DNA from: Caballeronia catudaia | GTDB lineage: Bacteria; Pseudomonadota; Gammaproteobacteria; Burkholderiales; Burkholderiaceae | Direction of reading: 5' to 3' | Length of the DNA: 64,000 nucleotides | NCBI RefSeq assembly: GCF_001544755.2 | Contig: NZ_FCOF02000007.1 | Location: 186,001-250,000 of the forward strand | Part shown: positions 47,414 through 56,917 of the stretch, one piece after another | Layout: each line of letters opens with the position of its first letter | Position numbering within the stretch: position 1 is the stretch's first letter | Notes under the pieces: model-generated | Databases searched by the model: none | Seen by the model: only the letters and a program-made list of their open reading frames with translations | Told to the model about the DNA's origin: nothing | Made by a program: the position numbers and the translations under genes

Positions 47414-47635
47414 ATGCCTGCACTTCAATTCACCCTCACGGGCGACTACATCGAACTCCACAACCTGCTCAAGCTGATGGGTCTCGCGGACAGCGGCGGC
47501 TCGGCGAAGGCGCGCGTCGCAATGGGCGACGTCACCGTCGACGGCCAGATCGAGACGCGCAAGACCTGCAAGATTCGCGCGGGGCAGAAAGTGAAACTCG
47601 ACGGCCAGACCATTCAGGTCCGCGCGCCCAAATAG
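47414..47635 (+). CDS. S4-domain RNA-binding protein (YbcJ-like)
   Basis: A 73-residue protein consisting of one S4 RNA-binding domain: IELHNLLKLMGLADSGGSAK, then VTVDGQIETRKTCKIRAGQKV. It matches the YbcJ/RlbA group of free-standing S4 proteins, thought to bind ribosomal or other structured RNA. The ATG at 47414 is preceded only by a weak ribosome site; longer readings upstream are not domain-like. Confidence 0.88.
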   Translation: MPALQFTLTGDYIELHNLLKLMGLADSGGSAKARVAMGDVTVDGQIETRKTCKIRAGQKVKLDGQTIQVRAPK

Positions 47636-47865
47636 CTTCGCGACGACTTGCGCGCGCACGCCGCGCGCTTGCCAAAACCCGGCCATAAGCGAACGGGTGA
47701 TCGACATGCGGCACGCGACGCAATAAGCTAGTCGTCTTTCGTTCTGGTTTCAGCGTCGGTTTCCATCAGCGCGTTTGCGCTCGTGTTTTACGTCCCTTCG
47801 CTTTCCAGTCCACGGCGCTCAGTGCACTGACTGATGCGCCGTCATCGCTTCGAATCCGATCGATC

Positions 47866-49314
47866 ATGCAACCGCACGTCACGCGCGCCGCACGCGCGCA
47901 TCAAGGACCGCCGAGTCTCTCGCGTCACGCCGTCGATACGGCGCGCCTCGCCGCGCCGCTCGCCATCGCGCAACTTTCGCAGATGGCGATGGGCGTCACC
48001 GACACCATCCTGCTCGGCTCGCTCGGCCCCGACGCGCTCGCCGCGGGCGGTCTCGGCGCGAATCTCTTCTTCGTCGTCGTGACGCTCTTGCAAGGCGTGC
48101 TGACGTCGGTTTCCGTGTCGGTCGCGCATGCACGCGGCGCGAATGCCGATGACCGCGTGCCGGGCATCTACTGGACGGGGCTCGTGCTTTCGGTGCTGCT
48201 CGCCGTGCCCGCGTTCGTGCTGCTGAGCTATGCCGAACCGATTCTGCTCGCGTTCCACGAGCCCGCGACGCTCGCGAAGAACGTCGGCGAATACTGCGCG
48301 GTTTTGCGCTGGGGAACGCCGGGCAGTCTCATCGGCATCGGGATGATGCGCGCGTTTCTCCCCGCGATCGGCGCGGCCCGGAGGCTCTTGTGGATTTCCA
48401 TCGGCGGCGTCTTCGTCAACGGTTTTCTCAACTACGGCCTGATTCACGGCGCGTATGGCCTGCCGCGCGAGGGCTTCCTCGGCTCGGCGGCGGCGACGAC
48501 CATCACCGTCTGGCTGACGGCGGCGGCGCTCGTCGCGGTCCTGCATCTGCGGCCGCGCTACAGGCACTTCGTCGTGCGCGCCCGCCCGCGCCTGCCGCTG
48601 ATGGGCGAACTTTTCGGCATCGGCTGGCCGGTCGCCATCACCTACGGCGTCGAATCGACGCTCTTTCTCGCCACCGGCATGATGGTCGGGCTGCTCGGCG
48701 AAGCGCCGCTCGCCGCGCATCAGATCGCGCTCAACGTCGCGTCGGTCGCGTTCATGGTGCCGCTCGCGATCGGTCAGGCGGCGAACGTGCGCGTGGGCTA
48801 CTGGGTCGGCGCGGGCGTGCCCGTCGCGGCGCGGCACGCAGGCTTCGTCGCGCTTGCGCTCGGCGTCGGCTTCATGATGTGCTCGGGGCTCGTGCTGATC
48901 ACCGTGCCGCGCGCGATCGTCGGCATGTATCTGCATCTCGACGATCCCGCCAACGCGCATACCGTCGCGCTCGCGGCATCGCTCCTGGGCGTCGCGGCGG
49001 TGTTCCAGATCGTCGACGGCATGCAGACGGTCGGCTCCGGCTGTCTGCGCGGCCTGAAGGACACGCGCATCCCGATGCTCGCCGCCGCGTTCGGCTACTG
49101 GGGCGTCGGCTTTCCGACCGGCTACGTGCTCGCGTTCCACTTCGAACTCGGCGCGAAGGGACTGTGGTGGGGACTCGCCGCGGGTCTCGCGAGCGTCGCC
49201 GCCTTGATGACGCTGCGGTTTCATCGCATCAGCCGGCGGTTCATCGAGACGGGTGTCGCGCCCAGACCCGACGACGCCGATGCCGTGAGCGCCGCGCCGC
49301 ACGGCCACGGTTGA
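47866..49314 (+). CDS. MATE-family multidrug efflux transporter (NorM type)
   Basis: A 482-residue inner-membrane antiporter with 12 predicted segments in two related halves. QLSQMAMGVTDTILLGSLG in the first half and TGMMVGLLGEAPLAAHQIALNVAS in the second are MATE features. It probably exports cationic drugs or metabolites by sodium or proton exchange. No regulator is adjacent. Confidence 0.93.
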   Translation: MQPHVTRAARAHQGPPSLSRHAVDTARLAAPLAIAQLSQMAMGVTDTILLGSLGPDALAAGGLGANLFFVVVTLLQGVLTSVSVSVAHARGANADDRVPGIYWTGLVLSVLLAVPAFVLLSYAEPILLAFHEPATLAKNVGEYCAVLRWGTPGSLIGIGMMRAFLPAIGAARRLLWISIGGVFVNGFLNYGLIHGAYGLPREGFLGSAAATTITVWLTAAALVAVLHLRPRYRHFVVRARPRLPLMGELFGIGWPVAITYGVESTLFLATGMMVGLLGEAPLAAHQIALNVASVAFMVPLAIGQAANVRVGYWVGAGVPVAARHAGFVALALGVGFMMCSGLVLITVPRAIVGMYLHLDDPANAHTVALAASLLGVAAVFQIVDGMQTVGSGCLRGLKDTRIPMLAAAFGYWGVGFPTGYVLAFHFELGAKGLWWGLAAGLASVAALMTLRFHRISRRFIETGVAPRPDDADAVSAAPHGHG

Positions 49315-49360
49315 TAAGCACCCGAGCCACGCACCGATATACATAGCAGGAATGCTTGGT

Positions 49361-49388
49361 TTGTCCGCGCGGGGCGCATTGCTACGAT
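49361..49388 (+). promoter_or_regulatory. Candidate promoter of the small RNA
   Basis: TTGTCC (49361-49366), 16-nt spacer, TACGAT (49383-49388) with an upstream TG (49380-49381), giving an extended -10. Each hexamer matches 4 of 6 consensus bases. A start about 6-7 nt downstream coincides with the first hairpin of the candidate RNA. Confidence 0.5.
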
Positions 49389-49393
49389 GAACC

Positions 49394-49458
49394 CGTCTCC
49401 TCCTTGAGACATCTGTGACAGGGGTTGTCAGCCCGCTTTCAGCCAGCGGGGTTTTTTT
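49394..49458 (+). ncRNA. Candidate small RNA with anti-Shine-Dalgarno loop
   Basis: About 65 nt in the norM-phospholipase gap that fold as three adjacent hairpins: GTCTC-[CTCCTT]-GAGAC (49395-49410), TGACA-[GGGGT]-TGTCA (49416-49430), and CCCGCT-[TTCAGCC]-AGCGGG (49432-49450) with seven T residues (49452-49458). The first loop plus the 5' stem read TCTCCTCCTT, the complement of a Shine-Dalgarno sequence AAGGAGG. A promoter is correctly placed before it. The design is like known anti-SD trans-acting RNAs; it may belong to an existing family. The last hairpin could alternatively be just the norM terminator. Confidence 0.6.
49432..49458 (+). terminator. Rho-independent terminator
   Basis: Stem CCCGCT/AGCGGG with a 7-nt loop and a 7-T tail, 118 nt past the norM-like stop. 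It ends the candidate RNA and would also stop norM-like read-through. Confidence 0.85.
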
Positions 49459-49522
49459 CGTCCTTTCGCTTTGTTTCCTGCGGCGCGCGCGGCGTCCCGC
49501 ACGGCCGTGTGCCGATTCCCCT

Positions 49523-49567
49523 TAGAATAATTTCGAGACGCAAGGCGCAAGAACGCTTCTTGCTTTT
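49523..49567 (+). promoter_or_regulatory. -10-like element and leader hairpin before the phospholipase gene
   Basis: TAGAAT at 49523-49528 may be a -10, without a clear -35. About 20 nt downstream is a perfect stem GCAAGAA/TTCTTGC (49547-49553 with 49557-49563) with a CGC loop, followed by TTTT, which looks like a short terminator or attenuator in the leader of the next gene. Confidence 0.4.
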
Positions 49568-49630
49568 CACATGTCGTCCGTCGCGCGTGTGAACACGTGT
49601 GAGCCGGAACAACTAAAACGAGGAATTGAA

Positions 49631-51322
49631 GTGTTGGAAAGCCGGGGGATCGGGGAAGTGGCAGCACGTATTCAAGATCATATAAATCGGCGTGTCACGT
49701 CGAAGGGACGATTCGGCGCCGCCGTGCGCAACATGGCCGTCGTCGTGATGATGACGGCGCTCGCCGCCTGCGCGGAGCGTCCGCCCGCGACCGCGTTCGA
49801 GCGTCCGTCGAGCCAGGCGCTCTCCACAAGCGAAGCGACGCCCCTCGCGGCGGCCCTCGCGCCGCTGGAACGGCAGCATCCGGACGAATCCGCCGTGCGT
49901 CTGCTGCGCACCGGCACCGATGCGCTTCAGGCCCGCATCGCGCTCGCGCGCGCGGCGACGAAGACGCTCGACATGCAGTACTACATCGCCGAGGAAGACA
50001 ACACCGGCAAGCTGCTGCTCGGCGCCGCGCTCCACGCGGCGGATCGCGGGGTGCGGGTGCGCATGCTCGTCGACGATCTGAACTTCAAGGACATCGACCG
50101 CATCATGGCGGCGCTTAACTCGCACGACAAGATCGAAATCCGCGTGTTCAACCCGTACGGCAGCGCGCAGCGCAGTTTCTCCGAGCGCACGCAGAACTTC
50201 TTCACGAACTTGAGCCACTTCACGCGCCGTATGCACAACAAGGCGATGATCGCGGACAACCAGATCGCGATCGTCGGCGGGCGCAATCTCGGCGACGAAT
50301 ACTTCAGCGCGAGCCCGACGCTGCAGTTCCGCGATCTCGACGTCTTCGCCGCCGGCCCCGTCACGCAGCAGATTTCCGCGAGCTTCGACGACTACTGGAA
50401 CAGCTCGCTCGCCTACCCGCTGCGTGCGCTGAACAAGCAGAAGTTCGATCCGTCCGAGCTCGACAAGACCCGCGACGATCTGCGCGCGCACTGGCGTCAG
50501 CAGGCCGATCCGCTGAACGCAAAGCCGCTCAACGCGACGCCGCTCGCGCAGCAGATTTCGCGCGGCGAGATGGGGCTCGTGTGGGCGCCGACGGAGTTCT
50601 GGGTCGACTCGCCGTCGAAGATCGAGCGTCCGAGCGACGACTACAAAAGCCCGCCGATGACGCGCCTCGTCGATCTGCTGAAAGACGCGCAGAGCGAATT
50701 CCTGATCATCTCGCCCTACTTCGTGCCGCACGATACGGGCGTGAAGGCGCTCGGCGCGCTGACGAAGCGTCGCGTGCGCGTTGCGGTGCTGACCAACTCG
50801 CTCGCCGCCACCGACGCCGTCGCCGTGCAGGCCGGCTACGCGCCGTATCGCGTGCCGATGCTGCAAAACGGCGTCGAGCTGTACGAATTCAAGCCGATTC
50901 AGGCCGAAGGCGAAGCCAGTCCGCGCGCGGGCCTGTTCGGTTCGCAATCGCGCGCGAGCCTGCATGCAAAGGCCTATGTGATCGATCGGAGTATCCTCGT
51001 GATCGGCTCCATGAATCTCGATCCGCGCTCGGCGAAGCTGAACACCGAGCTCGCGCTCGTGATTCACGACAAGGCCATCGCCAGCGAAGCAGCACAGCTC
51101 TTCGCCGACGGCATCTCGCCGAAAGTGAGCTGGCGGGTGCAACTGGCGAGCGCGGCGGTCACCGACGAGCTGCGGCGCACGGGCGCGCCGGAGTCGGGCC
51201 TCGTCTGGACCGCCGAGGAGAACGACAGCCTCGTCACCTGGAATTTCGATCCCGAGGCGGGTTTTTATCGCAATCTGATGGCGGGCATTTTCAAGCTCCT
51301 GCCCGTCGACAAGCAGCTCTGA
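49631..51322 (+). CDS. Phospholipase D family lipoprotein (cardiolipin synthase C-like)
   Basis: Membrane-associated phospholipase D superfamily protein, similar to ClsC/YmdC. Two HKD motifs: [28 protein letters not shown] (first part [17 protein letters not shown]) and [21 protein letters not shown] lipobox-like LAAC follows a hydrophobic stretch ([11 protein letters not shown]), about residue 45 from the GTG. I chose GTG 49631 because GAGGA lies 7 nt before it; ATG 49571 has no ribosome site. Length about 563. Cardiolipin synthesis from PG and PE is inferred. Confidence 0.87.
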   Translation: MLESRGIGEVAARIQDHINRRVTSKGRFGAAVRNMAVVVMMTALAACAERPPATAFERPSSQALSTSEATPLAAALAPLERQHPDESAVRLLRTGTDALQARIALARAATKTLDMQYYIAEEDNTGKLLLGAALHAADRGVRVRMLVDDLNFKDIDRIMAALNSHDKIEIRVFNPYGSAQRSFSERTQNFFTNLSHFTRRMHNKAMIADNQIAIVGGRNLGDEYFSASPTLQFRDLDVFAAGPVTQQISASFDDYWNSSLAYPLRALNKQKFDPSELDKTRDDLRAHWRQQADPLNAKPLNATPLAQQISRGEMGLVWAPTEFWVDSPSKIERPSDDYKSPPMTRLVDLLKDAQSEFLIISPYFVPHDTGVKALGALTKRRVRVAVLTNSLAATDAVAVQAGYAPYRVPMLQNGVELYEFKPIQAEGEASPRAGLFGSQSRASLHAKAYVIDRSILVIGSMNLDPRSAKLNTELALVIHDKAIASEAAQLFADGISPKVSWRVQLASAAVTDELRRTGAPESGLVWTAEENDSLVTWNFDPEAGFYRNLMAGIFKLLPVDKQL

Positions 51323-51347
51323 TCCAATTTCGAGGGAATCTCAGGCC

Positions 51348-52754
51348 ATGACACAGAACGCGAAGGGCGACGTACGGATGGAGAAGGACACGTTCGGTGA
51401 GATCGCCGTGCCGAACGGCAAGCTCTGGGGCGCGCAAACCCAGCGCTCGCTGCAGAACTTCAGGATTTCGACGGAAAAGCAGTCGCCGGAACTGATCACG
51501 GCGCTCGCGATCGTCAAGCACGCGGCCGCCGAAGTGAACGAAGAGCTGAAGGTGCTCGATGCGAAGAAGGCCAAGGCGATCATGCAGGCGGCCGAGGAAA
51601 TCATCGACGGCAAGCATCCCGATGAGTTCCCGCTCGCCGTGTGGCAGACCGGCTCGGGCACGCAGACCAACATGAACCTGAACGAGGTGATCGCAAATCG
51701 CGCGAGCGAGATCATGGGCGGGCCGCGCGGCGAAGAGCGACTGGTTCATCCGAACGACGACGTGAACCGCGGACAGTCGTCGAACGACGTGTTCCCGACG
51801 GCGATGCACGTCGCGGCGGCGGTGGCGATTCACACGCATCTGATTCCGTCGCTGAAGACGCTGCGCGATACGCTCGACAAGAAAGCCAAGGCCTTCGACA
51901 AGATCGTGAAAATCGGCCGCACGCACCTGCAGGACGCGACGCCGCTCACGCTCGGCCAGGAGTTTTCGGGCTACGTCGCGCAGATCGATCAGGGCATCCG
52001 GCATGTCGAGGCGACGTTGCCGCATCTGTATCAGCTGGCGCAAGGCGGCACGGCGGTCGGCACCGGCCTGAACGCGCATCCGGAATTCGCGGCGAAGGTC
52101 GCGGCCGCGATCGGCAAGCTCACGAAGCTGCCCTTCGAGACCGCGCCGAACAAGTTCGAGGTGATGGCCGCCGCCGACGCGCTCGTCGCCGCGCATGGCG
52201 CACTGAAGACCGTCGCCGCGGGCCTGATGAAGATCGCCAACGACATCCGCTGGCTGTCGAGCGGGCCGCGCTGCGGGCTCGGCGAATTGTCGATTCCGGA
52301 GAACGAGCCGGGCAGTTCCATCATGCCGGGCAAGGTGAACCCGACGCAGTCCGAAGCCGTGACCATGCTGTGCTGCCAGGTCTTCGGCAACGACGTCGCG
52401 GTGAACTTCGGCGGCGCGAGCGGCAACTTCGAGCTGAACGTGTTCCGGCCGATGATCGCGCATAACGTGCTGCAGTCCGTGCGCCTGCTCGCGGACGGCG
52501 CGCGGAGCTTCAACGACAACTGCGCGGTGGGCATCGAGCCGAACGAGAAGCGCATCGACAGTCTGCTCAATGAATCGCTGATGCTCGTGACGGCGCTCAA
52601 TCCGCACATCGGCTACGACAAGGCCGCGCAGATCGCGAAGAAAGCGCACAAGGAAGGCACGACGCTCAAGGCCGCCGCGCTCGCGCTCGGGTATGTGACC
52701 GAGCAGCAGTTCGACGAGTGGGTCAAGCCGGCCGATATGGTGGGGAAGAAGTAG
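51348..52754 (+). CDS. fumC: Fumarate hydratase class II
   Basis: Iron-independent fumarase of the citric acid cycle. [16 protein letters not shown] near residue 100, catalytic His H193 in [11 protein letters not shown], and the superfamily signature [12 protein letters not shown] (322-333) with the catalytic Ser are intact. Length 468. It begins 25 nt after the phospholipase gene, with GAGGGAA as ribosome site. Confidence 0.96.
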   Translation: MTQNAKGDVRMEKDTFGEIAVPNGKLWGAQTQRSLQNFRISTEKQSPELITALAIVKHAAAEVNEELKVLDAKKAKAIMQAAEEIIDGKHPDEFPLAVWQTGSGTQTNMNLNEVIANRASEIMGGPRGEERLVHPNDDVNRGQSSNDVFPTAMHVAAAVAIHTHLIPSLKTLRDTLDKKAKAFDKIVKIGRTHLQDATPLTLGQEFSGYVAQIDQGIRHVEATLPHLYQLAQGGTAVGTGLNAHPEFAAKVAAAIGKLTKLPFETAPNKFEVMAAADALVAAHGALKTVAAGLMKIANDIRWLSSGPRCGLGELSIPENEPGSSIMPGKVNPTQSEAVTMLCCQVFGNDVAVNFGGASGNFELNVFRPMIAHNVLQSVRLLADGARSFNDNCAVGIEPNEKRIDSLLNESLMLVTALNPHIGYDKAAQIAKKAHKEGTTLKAAALALGYVTEQQFDEWVKPADMVGKK

Positions 52755-52776
52755 GTCCCTGGAAACGCGGCGGGGC

Positions 52777-53319
52777 CTAGACCTTCCCCGCCGCCACTTC
52801 CTCCGGCTTCAACTCGACGATCGCATCGAGCGCATCCTTCACGTCCATCGCGTATTTGGCGAGCCGCTTTTCTTCTTCCGTCTCCGGCACGAACGAAGGC
52901 ACGGGCGTGGGCTGCCCTTGCTCATCGACGGCGACGAACACCATCAGGCAATCGGTCGTCTGCTGCAACTCGCCGACTTTCGGATCGCCCGCATGCACGG
53001 AGATGTGGATATGCATGCTGGTGCGCCCGGTCGAAACCACGCGCGCGCGCAATTCCACCAGATTGCCGACGAGAATCGGCCGCCGGAAACGGATATTGCC
53101 GACGCTCACCGTCACCGCATAGCGGCCGGACCACATCGCGGCGCAAGCGTAAGCAGTTTCGTCGATCCATTTCATCAGCGCGCCGCCATGCACCTTGCCG
53201 CCGAAGTTGACGGAAGTGGGCTCGGCAAGAAAGCGGAAGGTGGTTTCGGCGCGGCTTTTCGGGACCGCGGGAATGGGAGCTGAAGTGGGCGTGTTCATGG
53301 GCGTCATCGTTGGAGGCAT
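52777..53319 (-). CDS. Acyl-CoA thioesterase, hotdog fold
   Basis: A 180-residue hotdog-fold thioesterase of the acyl-CoA hydrolase (YciA/BACH) group. The core NFGGKVHGGALMKWIDETAY-ACA is followed by VSVGNIRFRRPILVGNLVEL. It hydrolyses acyl-CoA to free acid and CoA; chain length preference is unknown. Convergent with fumC, with no clear terminator in the 22-nt gap. Confidence 0.9.
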   Translation of the reverse strand: MPPTMTPMNTPTSAPIPAVPKSRAETTFRFLAEPTSVNFGGKVHGGALMKWIDETAYACAAMWSGRYAVTVSVGNIRFRRPILVGNLVELRARVVSTGRTSMHIHISVHAGDPKVGELQQTTDCLMVFVAVDEQGQPTPVPSFVPETEEEKRLAKYAMDVKDALDAIVELKPEEVAAGKV

Positions 53320-53349
53320 GTGACGCCGATTATACGAAGCGAAAATTCG

Positions 53350-53493
53350 CTAGTCGTGAACGGTGATGCCCCGATCGATCGTGCCGTACATCGTGATGCT
53401 GCCGCCACCGCCCGCCGATGACGACGGCGCGCCGGCGCATCCCGCGCACAGCATCAGCGCGCCCAGCACGCTGGCAAATAAGAATCTGGTCAT
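53350..53493 (-). CDS. 47-residue lipoprotein with porin-like end
   Basis: A short frame from ATG 53493: a signal segment MTRFLFASVLGALMLCAGC with lipobox LCAGC, a Gly/Ser linker, then GSITMYGTIDRGITVHD to the stop. The end resembles the first strand of Burkholderia porins (SVTLYGVxDxG), but the protein ends there. Too short for most gene finders. Lipidation and export are likely; function unknown. Confidence 0.7.
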   Translation of the reverse strand: MTRFLFASVLGALMLCAGCAGAPSSSAGGGGSITMYGTIDRGITVHD

Positions 53494-53628
53494 GACGATT
53501 ACCCCGCTGCTTCGGACGTGCAAGCGGTCATTCTAGCGCCTGCCTCGCGCATCGACATTTCGGCGCGCGGTGAAACATCGGTTGCGATGGCGCGCTAGCA
53601 TGAATGGATCGATAAAAAGGATATCGCC

Positions 53629-54393
53629 ATGAATTCCCTGCTCGACGACACTGGCTCGCGCGCACGCCATTTTCCCGGCCTGTCGCGCATCGGCGCGCTG
53701 ATTGCCGATCCGGGCCGCGCCGCGATGCTCTGGTCGCTGATGGACGGCACCGCGCGCCCGGCCGGCGAACTGACGATGATCGCGGGGCTGTCGCCGTCGG
53801 CGGCGAGCGGCCATCTCGCGCGGCTGACCGAAGGCGGCCTGCTCGCGCTCGAAGTGAGCGGGCGGCACCGCTACTACCGCATTGCGACGCCGGATATCGC
53901 CGCCGCCATCGAAGCGCTCGCCAATCTCGCACGGGCGAGCGCGCCGCAACGCGCGCCGGAACGTCCGCCTTCCGCCGTGCCGGTGGAAATGCGCTTCGCG
54001 CGCACGTGCTACGACCACCTCGCGGGCGAACTGGCCGTGCAAATTTTCGACCGGATGATCGCGCGCAACTGGCTCGCCGCCGCCGATGAACCCAGCCAAA
54101 CACAAACGCACGGCCCCGCCGCGCTCGACGCGACGCCGGAAGGCGCGCAGGCGTTCGCCGAACTCGGCATCGACCTGAAGGCGGAGCGCGCTCGGCGTCG
54201 CCGGTTCGCGTGTACGTGCATCGACTGGAGCGAGCGCCGGCCGCATCTGGGCGGCGCACTCGGCGCGGCGTTTCTGGAAGCGTGCGAGTCGCACGGCTGG
54301 ATCGAGCCCACCGCGAAGCGCCGCGTGCTGCGCGTGACGCCGGCGGGGCATCGGCATTTCGAAGACTTTCTGGCGGCGCGTCGAGCGCAGTAG
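53629..54393 (+). CDS. ArsR-family helix-turn-helix regulator
   Basis: A 254-residue regulator: an ArsR-type winged helix in the first 100 residues (RAAMLWSLMDGTARPAGELT, GLSPSAASGHLARLTEGGLL, HRYYRIA) and a long C-terminal half with ARTCYDHLAGELAVQ and FACTCIDWSERRPHLGGALG. The C-terminal block is shared by larger ArsR members with Cys (C127? C-T-C) that could sense a metal or thiol, unproven. Codon use is native. Convergent to thyA. Target unknown. Confidence 0.87.
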   Translation: MNSLLDDTGSRARHFPGLSRIGALIADPGRAAMLWSLMDGTARPAGELTMIAGLSPSAASGHLARLTEGGLLALEVSGRHRYYRIATPDIAAAIEALANLARASAPQRAPERPPSAVPVEMRFARTCYDHLAGELAVQIFDRMIARNWLAAADEPSQTQTHGPAALDATPEGAQAFAELGIDLKAERARRRRFACTCIDWSERRPHLGGALGAAFLEACESHGWIEPTAKRRVLRVTPAGHRHFEDFLAARRAQ

Positions 54394-54415
54394 AGCTTGT
54401 TACGCGCGCCTGCGC

Positions 54416-55387
54416 CTACACCGCCATCGGCGCGGTAAGCGGCTCGTGGTGTTTGTACCCTTCGAGCGCGAAATCCTTCGGCTCGATTTTCTCCAGCCAT
54501 TCCGGCTCGTAGCGCTTCGTAACCGCGTAATCCGGCACGCGATCCGAGATGATGAGCTGCGGCGCCGGCAACGGCTCGCGCTTCAGTTGCTCGTGCAGCA
54601 TGCCGAGCTGGTTCTCGTAGATATGGGCATCGCCGATGAAGTAGGTGAACCAGCGCGGCGTGTACCCCGTCAGCCTGCCGACGAGATGCAGAAGCGCCGC
54701 GCCCTCGGTCAGATTGAACGGCGTGCCGAGCCCGACATCGTTGCTGCGAATGTACAGGCACAGCGAGATTTCGCGTGTCGTCGCGTTCGGGATGAATTGA
54801 TACAGCAGATGGCACGCGGGCAGCGCGATCTCGTCGAGCTTCGCCGGGTTCCAGGCATGAAACAGAATGCGCCGGTCGGTCGGGCGCTCGATGATGGTGT
54901 CGAGACACTGGCGCAACTGATCGATCGCCTTGTACAGCAACACCTGCTCGCGCCCGTTTTCGACGAAGCTCGTCACGAGCTGAAAGCCGCGATTGGTGGC
55001 GTCGGAGATCTGATCGTTCGCGCCGGCGTCGATCAGCTTGTACGCAGGCCATTTGCGCCACTGCACGCCGTAGACGTCGCCGAGGTCGTCGGGCCCTTGC
55101 CGGTACGGATTTTCGAGCCATTGCGGGTTTTCGTTCGCGTTGGCGTCCCAGACCTTGCAGCCGAGCGCGCGAAAATCCGCGGCGCTCTTCGACGCACGCA
55201 GAAAGCCCACCAGTTCGCCGATCGCCGATTTGAACGCGAGCTTTTTCGTGGTCACGGCCGGGAAGCCCTGCTGCAGGTCGAAGCGCAGCATCGCGCCGGG
55301 AATGCTGATCGTGCGGATACCCGTGCGGTTTTCCTGCCAAGTGCCGGTATCGAGAATCGTCTGGACGAGCTCGAGATACTGTTTCAT
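54416..55387 (-). CDS. thyA: Thymidylate synthase
   Basis: Makes dTMP from dUMP with methylenetetrahydrofolate. Nucleophile C192 in [11 protein letters not shown] and the folate site [10 protein letters not shown] are present. The start at 55387 ([15 protein letters not shown]) is typical; longer reading above it is not. Length 323 is the long form with an internal insertion. folA lies 2.5 kb away on the other strand, a common thyA-folA pairing split here by the sigma-54 regulator. Confidence 0.97.
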   Translation of the reverse strand: MKQYLELVQTILDTGTWQENRTGIRTISIPGAMLRFDLQQGFPAVTTKKLAFKSAIGELVGFLRASKSAADFRALGCKVWDANANENPQWLENPYRQGPDDLGDVYGVQWRKWPAYKLIDAGANDQISDATNRGFQLVTSFVENGREQVLLYKAIDQLRQCLDTIIERPTDRRILFHAWNPAKLDEIALPACHLLYQFIPNATTREISLCLYIRSNDVGLGTPFNLTEGAALLHLVGRLTGYTPRWFTYFIGDAHIYENQLGMLHEQLKREPLPAPQLIISDRVPDYAVTKRYEPEWLEKIEPKDFALEGYKHHEPLTAPMAV

Positions 55388-55482
55388 TCGATGTTCCCTG
55401 GGGTTTGCTGCGTGCCCTCGCGAACGGAAGGCGTAAACGACAGATTTTAGCAAGTGCGGGGGACGGGCGCTTAATGCAGCGG

Positions 55483-55518
55483 CACGAAAAAACGGGCGCC
55501 CCGAAGCGCCCGTTTCGT
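55483..55518 (-). terminator. Terminator of the sigma-54 activator gene
   Basis: Minus-strand stem AACGGGCGC/GCGCCCGTT (55491-55499 with 55506-55514) followed on that strand by a T-run (plus-strand A residues at 55487-55492). 20 nt downstream of the activator stop at 55538. Confidence 0.8.
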
Positions 55519-55537
55519 GAAATGCCGAGCGATGGCA

Positions 55538-56917
55538 TCAGCCGCGCGTGGCGTGCTCCGACGGCGCATCGACTTCGATATGACGCATGCCGTGCGCCGA
55601 CAGCAGGCGATACAGCGTCACGCGCGAAATGCCCAGTTCGTGCGCCGCGTCGCCGAGACGTCCGCGATGCCGCAGCAAGGCCAGTTCGATCGCCTGCCGC
55701 TCAGCCGCCTCGCGCGCCTGCGCGAGCGACACCGGCGCCACTTCGACATATTCGCCGAGTTCGAGATCGCGGGCGGTGATCTGACGCCCTTCCGACATCA
55801 CGATCGCGCGCCGCACGCGGTTGATGAGCTCGCGCACGTTGCCCGGCCAGCCGTAGTTGTGGATCGCGGCGATCGCGTCGGGCGAAAAGCCGCGCAGACG
55901 CCGGCTCGCGTCCTTCTTGAAGCGGTCGAGCATGTGCTTCGCAAGCAGTTCGATGTCCTTGCCGCGCGCACGCAGCGGCGGCTCGTCGATCTGCAGCACG
56001 CAGAGACGGTGATACAAGTCCGCGCGGAACCGGCCTTCGATCATCGCGGTCTGCATGTCGACGTGCGTCGCCGAGATGATGCGCACATCGACGGGCGTCG
56101 AGCCGTGCCCGCCGAGCCGCTCCACCTTGCGCTCCTGCAGGAAGCGCAGCAGGCTCGCCTGGCTTTCGAGCGGCAGGTCGCCGATTTCATCGAGGAAAAG
56201 CGTGCCGCCGTTAGCCGCTTCCACGCGCCCGATTTTGCGCTGATTCGCGCCTGTAAATGCGCCGCGCTCGTAGCCGAAGAGCTCGGATTGAAGCAGATGC
56301 GCGGGGATCGCGCCGCAGTTGATCGCGACGAACGGCTGATCGCGGCGCGCCGAACGCTCGTGAATGGCGACCGCCGTCAGTTCCTTGCCGGTGCCGGATT
56401 CGCCTGAAATGAACACGGGCGCGTCGGTCATCGCGACTTTGCGGATCGAGCGGAAGAGCGCGAGCATCGCGTCGCACGAACCGACCATCTCACCCTCGGC
56501 GCGGCCTTCGCTGCGTGCGTCGTTCGACGCGGCGTCGTGCAGCGCGACCATGCCATACGCATGTCCGACGGAATCGACGATGCGGTCGTTCGACGTCGGC
56601 AACGTCACGTAGTCGAAGCAATAGTCGCGGATCAGGCGCCGGACGGCGGCGTCTTCCAGTTGTCCGGCAACGGTGGTCGCGACCCAGCCCACGTTGGTCA
56701 TCGTCAGCGACGATTCGAACGCCGCCAGTTCATGAGATTCGAAATGACTCGACAGATCCAGCAGCCCCCCGGTCGCCAGATCGCTTCGCAATGCCTTGCG
56801 CGTGTCGCGTGCACTCGCGACGATCTCGATGTGCCAGCCGCGCTCCTCGAATCGCGCGCATAACGTCTCGTCTGGATCGCGAGTCACATAGATAAGTTGC
56901 CGCCGAGCGACGTCCAT
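55538..56917 (-). CDS. Sigma-54-dependent activator, VpsR-like
   Basis: A 459-residue enhancer-binding protein. N-terminal receiver-like domain (1-125) with a possible phosphoacceptor D54 but a divergent acidic pocket; AAA+ domain with Walker A GESGTGKE (172-179), sigma-54 contact loop GAFTGA (219-224), Walker B LFLDEIG (about 240-246); C-terminal Fis helix-turn-helix (GDAAHELGISRVTLYRLL). The layout resembles VpsR of Vibrio and its Burkholderia relatives, some of which respond to cyclic di-GMP and control exopolysaccharide or biofilm genes. That role here is inferred. Confidence 0.88.
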   Translation of the reverse strand: MDVARRQLIYVTRDPDETLCARFEERGWHIEIVASARDTRKALRSDLATGGLLDLSSHFESHELAAFESSLTMTNVGWVATTVAGQLEDAAVRRLIRDYCFDYVTLPTSNDRIVDSVGHAYGMVALHDAASNDARSEGRAEGEMVGSCDAMLALFRSIRKVAMTDAPVFISGESGTGKELTAVAIHERSARRDQPFVAINCGAIPAHLLQSELFGYERGAFTGANQRKIGRVEAANGGTLFLDEIGDLPLESQASLLRFLQERKVERLGGHGSTPVDVRIISATHVDMQTAMIEGRFRADLYHRLCVLQIDEPPLRARGKDIELLAKHMLDRFKKDASRRLRGFSPDAIAAIHNYGWPGNVRELINRVRRAIVMSEGRQITARDLELGEYVEVAPVSLAQAREAAERQAIELALLRHRGRLGDAAHELGISRVTLYRLLSAHGMRHIEVDAPSEHATRG

